Of a DNA stretch of 29,179 bases, positions 7,615-15,539 are shown piece after piece. The translations under genes were made by a program, and so were the position numbers. A model generated the notes under the pieces. The model saw nothing but the letters and a program-made list of their open reading frames with translations. It did not search any database and was not told the DNA's origin. Numbering within the stretch: position 1 is the first letter of the stretch; every line of letters begins with the position of its first letter. Source of the stretch: CAYSJU01 sp964431495 (GTDB taxonomy: Bacteria; Omnitrophota; Gorgyraeia; Tantalellales; Tantalellaceae); contig CAYSJU010000025.1 of assembly GCA_964431495.1 (NCBI GenBank), forward strand, positions 1 through 29,179, read 5' to 3'.

Positions 7615-7664
7615 GGGCCGGATTTATCCGACCCTTTGGGGGGCTCAATTTATAGAGCCCCTAC
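7612..7664. repeat. Two ATTTAT-core palindromes between convergent genes
   Basis: The 46-base gap between nrdR and the minus-strand gene is made of two repeats of one family. The first is GGGCCGGAT (7615-7623), TT, then ATCCGACCC (7626-7634), with one mismatch. The second is GGGGCTC (7640-7646) and GAGCCCC (7655-7661) around AATTTATA. Each repeat begins TAGGGG in the sense of the gene it ends, and that TAG is the stop codon of nrdR on the plus strand and of the PpiD-like gene on the minus strand. They probably also act as a two-way terminator. Confidence 0.75.
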
Positions 7665-9118
7665 AATTCGTTCAGCGATGTTCGCAGGTCTGTCTCAGGA
7701 GCCTCTTCCTCAAGCCATCTTGCCATGATATCTTCCCGTTTGTCCATCAAGATGTCTCGATATAATGCGTCTTTCTGCTCCTGGAATTTTTCCTCATCTG
7801 CGGGGATCACGGCATCGACATGGACCAGGAGGATACCTTTGGGAATATTGACAGGGGGGAGAATTTTGCCGACGCCGGCGTCCAAAGCTTTTTCAAAAAT
7901 GATCCTTCCCGGGCCGATATTCTCGATATATCCGTTAAAAGAGACGCCTTCCGCGGTCCGAACCTCTTTACCCATCCCCTTCCCGGCCTCTTCAAGCGTA
8001 ATGCCGCCTTGCGCGATCCCATCATAAAGCGAGTCCGCCTTTTCTCCGGCAAGGCGTGCCCTGCTCCCGTTCAAAAGTTCTCCGGTTATTGCTTCCTTTA
8101 CTTCGTCAAAGGCGAGAGCATGAGGCGGGATGTCTTTGATCTTCCGCAATATATAGGCCGCGCCGCTCTCTTCATCCGTTAACATGGGAGGGCTTATGCC
8201 CCCTTCATCCAGGCCGAAGGCGATATCATAGATATGTTTTGAGAATTTCATCCCGGGGATAAGGTCATCCTGGCTCACGGGTCCGGTCTCCTGATGGTTA
8301 AGGCCGTGTTCCCCGGAGATCTCCCCGAACCTTTCAGGATATTTTTTGAGTTTCGCATACACGAGTTCCAGTGTTTTAACGGCTTCTTTTTTTTGTTCCG
8401 CGTCCCGGTAAGGGATCTCGATGTATTCTATGTCTATTCTGGCAGGGGTGTAAAACTCCTGAATATTGGTGTCATAGTAGTTCCTGACCTCTTCCTCAGA
8501 CGGCGGAGGTATGTCGGCGAACAGGCCGCTATCGACCAGGATGCAGGATATGTCTATCTTGTCGTTAAACTTTTTATATTGCCGCATGAGCTCTTCATCG
8601 GAAACATTAATTTTCTTGAAGATGCCGTCTTGCAGGGCCTTTATCCGCAGATTTTCTCTCACTAATTCTTCGAATTCTCTCGGTTCCATGCGGAGAGTAC
8701 TCTTGATGATATGGCGGTACACTTGCTGGTCGAAGACCCCGTTTCTTTGGAACAGCGGATGGGCCGCCAGGAAGGAAAGAACCTCCTCGTTCGTTATTTT
8801 CAGGTTCTTTTCCTTTGCGCTGTTGAGGAAGATCAGTCTTTCCCAGGCCAGGCGGTTCAGCACGGGGCGGTTTTGCATGATCTGGTTAAAGGTGTCAAAG
8901 TTCGTGTAGAAATTCAGCAAAAGCTGTATTTTCATGGCCCGAAGGCTCTTGATGAAATCAGCGGGATATATCTTCTGTCCGCCGATCATGCCTATTATGC
9001 TGGGCTTTCTGGAAATGCTACCCGCGCCCCATAATACGAAAGCCGGGATGATGATTATCGATAGACCTATCAATACCCTCTTGGCGAATTTTTTGCTGCG
9101 GAAAACCTTTAGGACCAT
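7661..9118 (-). CDS. Membrane-anchored PpiD/SurA-like peptidyl-prolyl isomerase-type chaperone
   Basis: A 485-residue envelope protein. One transmembrane helix lies at about residues 15-34 after a positive N-terminus, giving an inside-out anchor with the rest in the periplasm. Next come a SurA N-terminal-like helical region (about 40-190) and a parvulin-like region starting near FYTPARIDIEYIEI. The parvulin part looks degenerate, as in PpiD, so it may be a holdase chaperone without strong isomerase activity. The reading frame extends 60 codons upstream, but that stretch is repeat and promoter sequence. I chose the ATG at 9116-9118, preceded by AGAGGT and followed at once by the membrane anchor. 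It probably assists outer-membrane proteins made with BamA and Skp. Confidence 0.85.
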   Translation of the reverse strand: MVLKVFRSKKFAKRVLIGLSIIIIPAFVLWGAGSISRKPSIIGMIGGQKIYPADFIKSLRAMKIQLLLNFYTNFDTFNQIMQNRPVLNRLAWERLIFLNSAKEKNLKITNEEVLSFLAAHPLFQRNGVFDQQVYRHIIKSTLRMEPREFEELVRENLRIKALQDGIFKKINVSDEELMRQYKKFNDKIDISCILVDSGLFADIPPPSEEEVRNYYDTNIQEFYTPARIDIEYIEIPYRDAEQKKEAVKTLELVYAKLKKYPERFGEISGEHGLNHQETGPVSQDDLIPGMKFSKHIYDIAFGLDEGGISPPMLTDEESGAAYILRKIKDIPPHALAFDEVKEAITGELLNGSRARLAGEKADSLYDGIAQGGITLEEAGKGMGKEVRTAEGVSFNGYIENIGPGRIIFEKALDAGVGKILPPVNIPKGILLVHVDAVIPADEEKFQEQKDALYRDILMDKREDIMARWLEEEAPETDLRTSLNEL

Positions 9119-9142
9119 GTCTACCTCTCTTTCGGAATGACT

Positions 9143-9170
9143 ATTATAAGGATTTTTCAGACATAGACAA
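9143..9170 (-). promoter_or_regulatory. Promoter of the PpiD-like gene
   Basis: On the minus strand TTGTCT (9170-9165) and a perfect TATAAT (9148-9143) are separated by 16 bases, about 25 bases upstream of the chosen start codon. This placement also supports the short start at 9118 over the longer open frame, which would begin upstream of the promoter. Confidence 0.65.
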
Positions 9171-9190
9171 GTGATATTTGGGGACGCCCC

Positions 9191-9250
9191 CGTAGGGGCT
9201 CGATTTATCGAGCCCCATAATAATAAAGGGTTTGATAAATCGAACCCCTG
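9191..9250. repeat. Pair of ATTTAT-core palindromes, opposite orientation, upstream of hisG
   Basis: GGGGCTCGAT (9195-9204), TT, ATCGAGCCCC (9207-9216) is a perfect 10-bp stem. GGGTTTGAT (9228-9236), AA, ATCGAACCC (9239-9247) is a 9-bp stem with one G-T pair. The copies face each other: the first begins GTAGGGG on the plus strand and the second begins GCAGGGG on the minus strand. They separate two divergent promoters and may insulate them. The same family occurs at 7612, 20391 and 27079. Confidence 0.75.
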
Positions 9251-9270
9251 CAATAACCATTGCAATAAGC

Positions 9271-9299
9271 TTGACTCCATAGTAAGATTACTATACAAT
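9271..9299 (+). promoter_or_regulatory. hisG upstream promoter P1
   Basis: TTGACT at 9271-9276 and TACAAT at 9294-9299 are spaced by 17 bases. It partly overlaps a second candidate promoter 21 bases downstream. Confidence 0.55.
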
Positions 9300-9320
9300 T
9301 ATCACGTTTGCGGGTATAAT
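9292..9320 (+). promoter_or_regulatory. hisG downstream promoter P2
   Basis: TATACA at 9292-9297 and a perfect TATAAT at 9315-9320 are spaced by 17 bases. The -35 is weaker than in P1 and the -10 stronger; P2's -35 box overlaps P1's -10 box, so the two cannot be occupied at once. Confidence 0.55.
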
Positions 9321-9356
9321 TGAACGTGACATAAGCACTTTCGGAAAAGAGGAGAG

Positions 9357-10235
9357 ATGGACGCAAATAAACTGCGATTGGGTATTCCCAAAGGGAGTCT
9401 GCAGGAGACCACTTTGAGGATATTTGAAAAAGCCGGGTTTAAGATAAGGGTCTCTAACAGGTCGTATTTTCCGTCCATAGACGATGACCAGATAGAAGTG
9501 GTCCTGTTCCGGGCACAGGAAATGTCGCGTTACGTTGCCGATGGAATAATCGACTGCGGCATAACCGGGAATGACTGGATAGAGGAGAACGGGTCAGACG
9601 TGGAGCGGATCGCGGAACTTATATACGCGAAAAGCAGCATGAGTCCGGTGAAGTGGGTCCTGGCAGTGCCGAATTCCTCCGGGGTCAAGGGCGTAAAGGA
9701 CCTGGAAGGCAAGGCCATAGCGACTGAGCTCGTGAACGTCACGAAGAAGTATCTGAAAGAAAAGGGAGTGAAGGCGGAAGTCGAATTCAGCTGGGGGGCG
9801 ACCGAGGTCAAGCCGAAGATAGGGATAGACGCCATCGTTGAAGTGACCGAGACGGGTTCCAGCCTCCGCGCCAACGACCTCAGGATAGTAGAGACCGTCT
9901 GCGAGTCCACCACTCAATTTATTGCCAATAAAGATGTCTGTAAAAAAGGATGGAAGAAGGAGAAGATAGAAAGAATAGTCCTTCTTTTGGGAGGAGCGAT
10001 ACTTGCCGAAGGAAAAGTCGGATTAAAAATGAACGCCAAAAAGCAAGACGTGGAAAAAATAATAGCGGTTCTGCCCGCGATGAAAATGCCCACCGTAGCT
10101 CCACTTTTTGACGAGGAATGGGTTGACATAGAGACGATCATCGACGAGGAAGACGTAAAAAGGCTGATCCCGGAGCTCAAGAAGGCCGGGGCTCAGGGCA
10201 TCATCGAATATCCGTTGAACAAAGTGATATATTGA
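9357..10235 (+). CDS. hisG: ATP phosphoribosyltransferase, long form
   Basis: It catalyses the first committed step of histidine synthesis, joining ATP and PRPP. At 292 residues it is the long HisG type, with catalytic domains I and II and a C-terminal regulatory ACT-like domain (about 215-292) that usually binds histidine, so it should not need HisZ. Visible motifs are LRLGIPKGSLQE at the N-terminus and VEVTETGSSLRANDL in the PRPP-binding region. The GGAGAG ribosome site is unusually close to the ATG. No other his gene is nearby. Two overlapping promoters precede it. Confidence 0.95.
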   Translation: MDANKLRLGIPKGSLQETTLRIFEKAGFKIRVSNRSYFPSIDDDQIEVVLFRAQEMSRYVADGIIDCGITGNDWIEENGSDVERIAELIYAKSSMSPVKWVLAVPNSSGVKGVKDLEGKAIATELVNVTKKYLKEKGVKAEVEFSWGATEVKPKIGIDAIVEVTETGSSLRANDLRIVETVCESTTQFIANKDVCKKGWKKEKIERIVLLLGGAILAEGKVGLKMNAKKQDVEKIIAVLPAMKMPTVAPLFDEEWVDIETIIDEEDVKRLIPELKKAGAQGIIEYPLNKVIY

Positions 10236-10304
10236 CTTTCGCGTATCGTCTTCAGATATCATTGGATTAAACAGAAATGCCGACAGGGGAGGTGATTGAC
10301 ACAT

Positions 10305-10397
10305 ATGCCTTGTGGAAAAAAACGAAAAATAAAAAAGGTCAAAAGGCATAAAAGAAAGAAGCGGATGAGAAGAGATCGACACAAGAAGAAGCCATGA
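10305..10397 (+). CDS. Very small basic protein resembling mS38/AURKAIP1-Cox24 C-terminal domain
   Basis: A 30-codon gene whose product is about 60% Lys/Arg and ends RRDRHKKKP. The pattern MPCGKKRK...KRHKRKKR...DRHKKK matches what I know of the AURKAIP1/Cox24 (mS38) domain, found in mitochondrial small ribosomal subunits and, as short proteins, in several bacterial groups; actinobacterial bS22 is similar. A ribosomal role is inferred. The start is strongly supported: GGAGGTGAT (10288-10296) is a full-length match to the 16S anti-Shine-Dalgarno, eight bases before the ATG. The stop overlaps the TPR gene start as ATGA. It is easily missed because of its size. Confidence 0.75.
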   Translation: MPCGKKRKIKKVKRHKRKKRMRRDRHKKKP

Positions 10398-11923
10398 CGT
10401 TAGTTCGACTTATTGTTCTTATCGCAGTTTGTTCGATCGGCATTTCATTTCCCGCCGGGATGCTGCAGGCGTTCTCTTTTAATGGTCCGGCCGGAAACAT
10501 TAGTGTGGACAGGACGAGAGCCGACGATCCTGAACTCGATGCTCTTTCAAACGCGCTGGCTCATTACGTGATGGGGGGAATCTATGATAATTACGGAAAG
10601 ACCAGAAGCGCGATCGCGGAATACGAGGAAGCCCTGTCATACAGGGACGACGTTGCGGATATTTATATAAAAATGGGGGCGGACTTCCTGCTGTTGGGGG
10701 AATTGACCAATGCAGGTGAGCGGCTCAATAAGGCCATAGAGATCGACCCCGGGAACATAAGGTCCTATCTTCTCCTGGCCGTGGTCCATACGGCAAAAGG
10801 CGAATACCGCGAAGCCCAGATACAGCATGAAAAAGTCCTTGAGCAGAACCCTGACGATCTCCGGACCCTCGGCTTCTTATCAGACCTGTTCGTTTTAAGA
10901 AAGCAGTATGATAAAGCCGCGGATATTTACGAGAGAATGCTCAAGATCGACCAGAATAACGCTTTTCTTTATTTCAATCTGGGCATAATCTACAGCAAAG
11001 CGGATCAGCTGGGCAAGGCCGAGGAAAGCCTTAAAAAGGCCATTGAACTGGATAAGAGTTATGTCGAGGCGCAGATGGTGCTGGGATTCGTTTATGAAGT
11101 CGAAGGAAACCTGCGGGACGCGATAAAGCAGTACCGGAACGTGGTGGAAATAAACCCGGCACACAAAGAGGCGCATGCCCGCCTGGGGCATGTTTATTTC
11201 CGCCAGGGTGAGATGGATGAAGCCATAGGCGAGATAAGGGAGTTGATACGCCTTGATCCGCATTCACCAGAGTCCCATCTAAAGCTCTTCAGTATCTATG
11301 TCATCCGGAACAGGTACGATGACGCCAAGGCGGTACTGGAGGAAGCCCTGGCGCAAGGGGTATCGGAAGCCGTTATTTACGCGAGCCTTGGATACGTATC
11401 GATCCTGGATAAGGATTATAAACAGGCTATCGAATATTACAAGATTGCCGTAAGAAAGGAACCGAAAGACATCCTTTACAGGTTCTATCTGGGTGTCGCG
11501 ACGAACAGGAGCGGAAACAAAAAAAAAGCCATACACATACTGGAAGGGTGTGTGTCCGGGGACATCGATTTCCCGGAGATCTACAACTATCTTGGGTATC
11601 TCTATGTTGAAGAAGGCAAAAACCTTGACCGCGCCGTAAAGCTTATCCGGAAAGCGCTGGAACTCGACCCTGAAAACGGCGCGTATCTTGACAGCCTGGG
11701 ATGGGCCTATTATAAAAAGGGGATGATGGCGGAGGCCCTGGAATACATGAAAAGAGCGGTGGAGGGGCTCCCCAATGACTCAACCGTAAGGGACCACCTG
11801 GGTGACGTGTACTTTTCCATGGGAAACACAGAGAAAGCCGGCCAGGAGTGGAGAAAGGCGTTCGGGCTTGACCCGGGCAACGCCATGATAAGAGAAAAAC
11901 TCGAAGACCTCAAAAAAAGATAA
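10394..11923 (+). CDS. Secreted tetratricopeptide-repeat protein
   Basis: The 509-residue product begins with a signal peptide (about residues 1-26, hydrophobic core LVRLIVLIAVCSIGI, probable cut after LQA). The rest, from about residue 50 to 505, is a nearly continuous array of roughly a dozen TPR units with the usual pattern of small residues and closing Pro (for example AIEIDPGN, ALELDPEN). It should form a superhelical scaffold in the periplasm or on the outer membrane. No enzyme motif is present and the partner cannot be named. It is translationally coupled to the tiny basic gene upstream (ATGA) and has no clear ribosome site of its own. A hairpin terminator follows. Confidence 0.85.
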   Translation: MTLVRLIVLIAVCSIGISFPAGMLQAFSFNGPAGNISVDRTRADDPELDALSNALAHYVMGGIYDNYGKTRSAIAEYEEALSYRDDVADIYIKMGADFLLLGELTNAGERLNKAIEIDPGNIRSYLLLAVVHTAKGEYREAQIQHEKVLEQNPDDLRTLGFLSDLFVLRKQYDKAADIYERMLKIDQNNAFLYFNLGIIYSKADQLGKAEESLKKAIELDKSYVEAQMVLGFVYEVEGNLRDAIKQYRNVVEINPAHKEAHARLGHVYFRQGEMDEAIGEIRELIRLDPHSPESHLKLFSIYVIRNRYDDAKAVLEEALAQGVSEAVIYASLGYVSILDKDYKQAIEYYKIAVRKEPKDILYRFYLGVATNRSGNKKKAIHILEGCVSGDIDFPEIYNYLGYLYVEEGKNLDRAVKLIRKALELDPENGAYLDSLGWAYYKKGMMAEALEYMKRAVEGLPNDSTVRDHLGDVYFSMGNTEKAGQEWRKAFGLDPGNAMIREKLEDLKKR

Positions 11924-11930
11924 GAGTGAG

Positions 11931-11968
11931 AACCTTATCAAACCTATGATGTTTGATCAAGGTTTTAT
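11931..11968 (+). terminator. Intrinsic terminator after the TPR gene
   Basis: AACCTTATCAAAC (11931-11943) pairs with GTTTGATCAAGGTT (11951-11964) as a 13-bp stem with one bulged base and a 7-base loop, followed by TTTTAT. This closes the hisG-TPR unit before the transketolase cluster. Confidence 0.7.
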
Positions 11969-11985
11969 AATTGGAAGGGTTCAGT

Positions 11986-12825
11986 GTGGAAAAGATAACC
12001 GATATCAAACAGTTGAAGAAAAAAGCCATAGATATACGGAGAGATATTCTGGTCATGCTGGAAAAAGCCGGAAGCGGGCACACCGGAGGATCACTGTCAA
12101 TAGTGGAGATACTGGTATGCCTGTATTATCAAAGGATGAATATAGATCGCGAAACCTGTCAGCGCAGGGAAAGGGACAAGTTCGTGCTTTCAAAAGGACA
12201 TGCCTGTCCTGCCCTGTACGCTGTTCTGGCGGACCTTGGTTTTTTCCCCAGGGAGGAACTGTGGACCCTGCGAAAACTCGGGTCCAGTTTGCAGGGGCAT
12301 CCCCAGTTAGGAGTGCCCGGGATCGAGATATCCAGCGGATCTCTGGGACAGGGGCTTTCGGTCTCTATCGGGTTCGCGCTGGCGGACAGGATGGACGGCG
12401 TGGATGCCAGGGTCTACTGCCTTATGGGGGACGGGGAAACTAACGAAGGGCAGGTCTGGGAAGCCGCGATGACGGCCGCGCACTACAAGATAAACAGCCT
12501 TTGCGGGATAGTTGATTTCAACAGGTTACAAATCGACGGACCGTGCTGTGAAGTAAAGGATATGGGCGTTTATAAAAAAAAATGGGAGGCCTTTGGCTGG
12601 TACGCTATAGAAGCCGACGGGCACGATTTCAAGGAATTGAACAAGGCTTTTGACAAGGCGGATTCCATAAAAGACCGGCCACAGATAGTGATCGCGCATA
12701 CGACAAAGGGCAGGGGTGTCTCTTTTGTCGAAGATAAGGTCGAGTGGCACGGGATAGCGCCCAAGAAGGACGATCTGATAAAAGCTCTGGCTGAGCTTGA
12801 TGAACAGGAGAAAAATCTTAAATAA
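11986..12825 (+). CDS. Transketolase, N-terminal (ThDP-binding) subunit
   Basis: Half of a split transketolase, which moves two-carbon units between sugar phosphates in the non-oxidative pentose phosphate pathway. GHTGGS (31-36), SKGH (69-72) and the ThDP/Mg motif GDGETNEG (148-155) with a distal N179 are intact. I chose GTG 11986, giving 279 residues: GGAAGGG (11973-11979) lies six bases upstream. A TTG at 11971 in the same frame would put the ribosome site inside the gene. The partner half lies 2.7 kb downstream after two unrelated genes. Confidence 0.93.
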   Translation: MEKITDIKQLKKKAIDIRRDILVMLEKAGSGHTGGSLSIVEILVCLYYQRMNIDRETCQRRERDKFVLSKGHACPALYAVLADLGFFPREELWTLRKLGSSLQGHPQLGVPGIEISSGSLGQGLSVSIGFALADRMDGVDARVYCLMGDGETNEGQVWEAAMTAAHYKINSLCGIVDFNRLQIDGPCCEVKDMGVYKKKWEAFGWYAIEADGHDFKELNKAFDKADSIKDRPQIVIAHTTKGRGVSFVEDKVEWHGIAPKKDDLIKALAELDEQEKNLK

Positions 12826-12837
12826 GGAGAAAATATC

Positions 12838-14505
12838 ATGCTGAGCAGAAAGATGAAGATGCATTTACGGCAGAACAAGGTGAAAATCCTAATTGCGGCC
12901 ATTATTGTTATATTGCTTATACTTTCCGTGGTAGGGCTTATGTCCCTGGAGTCGTTTTACAGGAAGATGACCCTTGCTACTATGCCCATCCAGTTCATCA
13001 TGGCAGGGATCCATGCCGGCATATTCGTTTTCATGTATCTCACTTTTATGCGCGGCGGGTTCGCCAAGCTGGACAAGGCGCCCATCAAGGGGAAAGATGT
13101 CATGATCACCTGGAACGATGTCATAGGAATGCATGACGCCAAGCAGGAAGCATGGGAGATTGTGCAGCTTATAAAGGACAGTGCCAAGGTGCAGAAAATG
13201 GGAGGCAGTGTTGTCAAGGGCCTTCTTATGCTCGGACCGCCGGGCTGCGGAAAGACCTATCTTGCTAAAGCAATAGCCACGGAGGCGGACATGCCTTTTA
13301 TCTCCATGTCGGGAAGCGAGTTCGTGGAAGTCTTTGTGGGTGTGGGCGCGTCGCGCGTGCGCAAACTTTTCAAAAAAGCGCGGGACCTCGCTTACGGATA
13401 TGGAGGCTGTATTATATTCATCGATGAGATCGACGCCATAGGAAGGTCGAGGACGTTCAGTTTCATGGGCGGACAGGAGACGAACAGCACGCTCAACCAG
13501 GTCCTTGCCGAAATGGACGGCCTTAAAGGCAAAGAGGAGAACATCGTGGTCATAGGAGCGACCAACGCGCAGGAAGAGCATATGGATGCCGCTCTTTTAA
13601 GGCCGGGGAGGTTTGACAGGAAGATCATGATCACCATGCCTTCCCAGGAAGACAGGGAGGAATTGTTCAAGTTCTATCTCAATAAAGTCAAGGTGGAAGA
13701 AGACCTTAATACCGGGCGGTTGGCCAGGCGCGCGGTAGGTAAAAGCCCCGCGGACATCGCTAACATCGTAAAGGAATCGGCCCTGATCGCTACCAGAAGA
13801 AAGGAAAAGCAGATAGGCCTGAAAGCTATAAGCGAGGCTTTTGAGCGTGTCGACCTCGGCATCAAGCATCATCTCACAGTGACTCCCCGCGAAAAGAAGA
13901 TGACAGCTTACCACGAGTCCGGACATCTGATCATAACTTACCTGAAGGCGCCCACAAAGAGCGTTTTTAAGGCAAGCATCATCCCGAGGAGAGGGGCGCT
14001 GGGAGTCGTATGGTCCCCTGAAAAAGAGGAGCTGCATTCAAAAAGCAAGGAACAGCTTTTGTCGGAAATAATGATATCCTTCGGCGGATATACGGCCGAG
14101 AGGATCAAATTTGGCACTTCAACCACCGGGGTCGCAGGCGGCGGCGCCGCCGATTTCGGACAGGCGATGAACAAGGCTTACAACATGGTCTGGCGTTTCG
14201 GAATGGGTAATTCCGGGCTGGTCGGGGATTATACCATAGTCCCGAAAGAACAGCTGTCAGAAGAGTTCCGGTTAAAGCTCAACACGGATACCGATAAGAT
14301 CATGAGAAAATGCCTGGAAGAGGTGAAGAAGACCCTGATCGCGAAAAAAGAGATACTGGACAGGTTCGCTAAAGAGCTTCTCGAGCGCGAAGAGCTGGAG
14401 TATGACGAGATAATCGCGATATTTGAAGAATACGGGCACAAAGAGTCGAAATATGATGAAAACGTTCCTCCCGATGACATAGGATGGGATCAGAAGGATG
14501 CATAG
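12838..14505 (+). CDS. FtsH-like membrane AAA+ zinc metalloprotease, short form
   Basis: A 555-residue protein with two transmembrane segments (about 15-36 and 49-70), an AAA+ module and a zinc protease domain. Walker A is GPPGCGKT (133-140), Walker B IIFIDEID (192-199) and the second region of homology RPGRFDR (255-261), with an FVEVFVGVGASR pore segment from 162. The zinc site is HESGH (359-363), matching HEXXH, with D439 the likely third ligand. It should degrade membrane or cytosolic proteins with ATP. Unlike classic FtsH (about 640 residues) only 10-14 residues join the two helices, so the periplasmic domain is essentially absent. It sits between the transketolase halves and overlaps the lipoprotein gene by eight bases. 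Confidence 0.88.
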   Translation: MLSRKMKMHLRQNKVKILIAAIIVILLILSVVGLMSLESFYRKMTLATMPIQFIMAGIHAGIFVFMYLTFMRGGFAKLDKAPIKGKDVMITWNDVIGMHDAKQEAWEIVQLIKDSAKVQKMGGSVVKGLLMLGPPGCGKTYLAKAIATEADMPFISMSGSEFVEVFVGVGASRVRKLFKKARDLAYGYGGCIIFIDEIDAIGRSRTFSFMGGQETNSTLNQVLAEMDGLKGKEENIVVIGATNAQEEHMDAALLRPGRFDRKIMITMPSQEDREELFKFYLNKVKVEEDLNTGRLARRAVGKSPADIANIVKESALIATRRKEKQIGLKAISEAFERVDLGIKHHLTVTPREKKMTAYHESGHLIITYLKAPTKSVFKASIIPRRGALGVVWSPEKEELHSKSKEQLLSEIMISFGGYTAERIKFGTSTTGVAGGGAADFGQAMNKAYNMVWRFGMGNSGLVGDYTIVPKEQLSEEFRLKLNTDTDKIMRKCLEEVKKTLIAKKEILDRFAKELLEREELEYDEIIAIFEEYGHKESKYDENVPPDDIGWDQKDA

Positions 14506-15514
14506 ATCCGGTATAAAAAATCTTTTGATCGTTAGCGCGAGCATCACGTTTGTGGTGTGTTCGGCGCTGTACCTCTCCTCCTGCGTTCCTTCATATCCTA
14601 AAGAGAAACTCCCGGAGGCCATAAGAGAGGTCTGCAGGATAGAGTACGAAATGACCGTGGATGCCGCGCTGTCCGGGTCCACCCTGGGCATATATTACCC
14701 AATGAAGGGACTTCTGGACGTCAACCTTGGGATAAGTAAGGAAGCATGGGATAAGATAAGCAACCTCATCCTGGTGGCTTCAAGGGTGGTGTTGAGTACG
14801 GACGCGGACGTAAAATTTTACTGTGTCATTACCCAGGACGAGAAACTGCCGGAAATGCAGGTAGTCGTGATAAAGTACGTGGATGATATCAAGCGCGGGA
14901 TGTACCGGAACATCTCAAGGGACGAGTCGTTCAAGCGCACGCTGTTCAGCGTCAACCTGACCCCGCAGGCCAGGAAGGAGCGGGCCGTGGAAAAGATCTT
15001 TAACAAGCTGGGGCTGGAGGAAAAGACACGGGAGAGCGTTCTGAACGAGTTTTTCAGGAGCGCTCCAACAAAACTGAGCGATATAGGCTACTGGAGGGAG
15101 CACTTTTACCTGAAAGACATCAGCATGGAGGAATTCCTCGTCGCCCAGATAGTCAACAGGATAAAGATCGATTTCCGGAGGGACGAAGAGCTTAAAAAGT
15201 TTTACAGCTACAAGTCCGCTGAAGGCGATTTTTACGCTGAAAAGGATAAGAGGTTCTTCCTGATCAAATTCAAGATCGCTGATCAGCAGGAGAGCGATGA
15301 AGAGATAAACCTCCGGGAGAAAAAGATAGCGGAGATCGTCCGGATCGCGAACCGGGTGCTGACCGGCTATAAGTTCAAGAACTTTGATTTTATGGAGATG
15401 GAGGACCTCCTGGCGAATGTTAAGCTCTGGGTCAGTTCAAGTGATATATATAACTTTACCGAAGAGGATCTGCCCATAAAGGATATAGTGAAAACGTCGG
15501 CGAAGTATTTCTAG
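14498..15514 (+). CDS. Predicted lipoprotein of unknown function
   Basis: I do not recognise this 338-residue protein. It has a lipoprotein signal: positive N-terminus, hydrophobic stretch (about 9-25) and lipobox LSSC with C29 as the probable lipid site. The mature part is mixed alpha/beta, charged and without further membrane segments or metal motifs. A long charged central region (about 150-280) is followed by a C-terminal segment containing VKLWVSSSDIYNFTEED. It starts inside the last eight bases of the FtsH-like gene, so the two are probably made together. It could be a substrate adaptor or envelope partner of that protease; this is inference from position only. Confidence 0.7.
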   Translation: MHRSGIKNLLIVSASITFVVCSALYLSSCVPSYPKEKLPEAIREVCRIEYEMTVDAALSGSTLGIYYPMKGLLDVNLGISKEAWDKISNLILVASRVVLSTDADVKFYCVITQDEKLPEMQVVVIKYVDDIKRGMYRNISRDESFKRTLFSVNLTPQARKERAVEKIFNKLGLEEKTRESVLNEFFRSAPTKLSDIGYWREHFYLKDISMEEFLVAQIVNRIKIDFRRDEELKKFYSYKSAEGDFYAEKDKRFFLIKFKIADQQESDEEINLREKKIAEIVRIANRVLTGYKFKNFDFMEMEDLLANVKLWVSSSDIYNFTEEDLPIKDIVKTSAKYF

Positions 15515-15539
15515 GAGGGAGTGCAGAAGGGGAGATTTG

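Noticed and set aside
9119..9298. 60-codon N-terminal extension of the PpiD-like protein
   Set aside because: The extension is translated palindromic repeat and promoter sequence; the membrane anchor and ribosome site fit the ATG at 9118.
11946..12443. 165-codon open frame overlapping the transketolase N-terminal gene
   Set aside because: It runs in another frame inside a clearly conserved gene, with no recognisable protein pattern.
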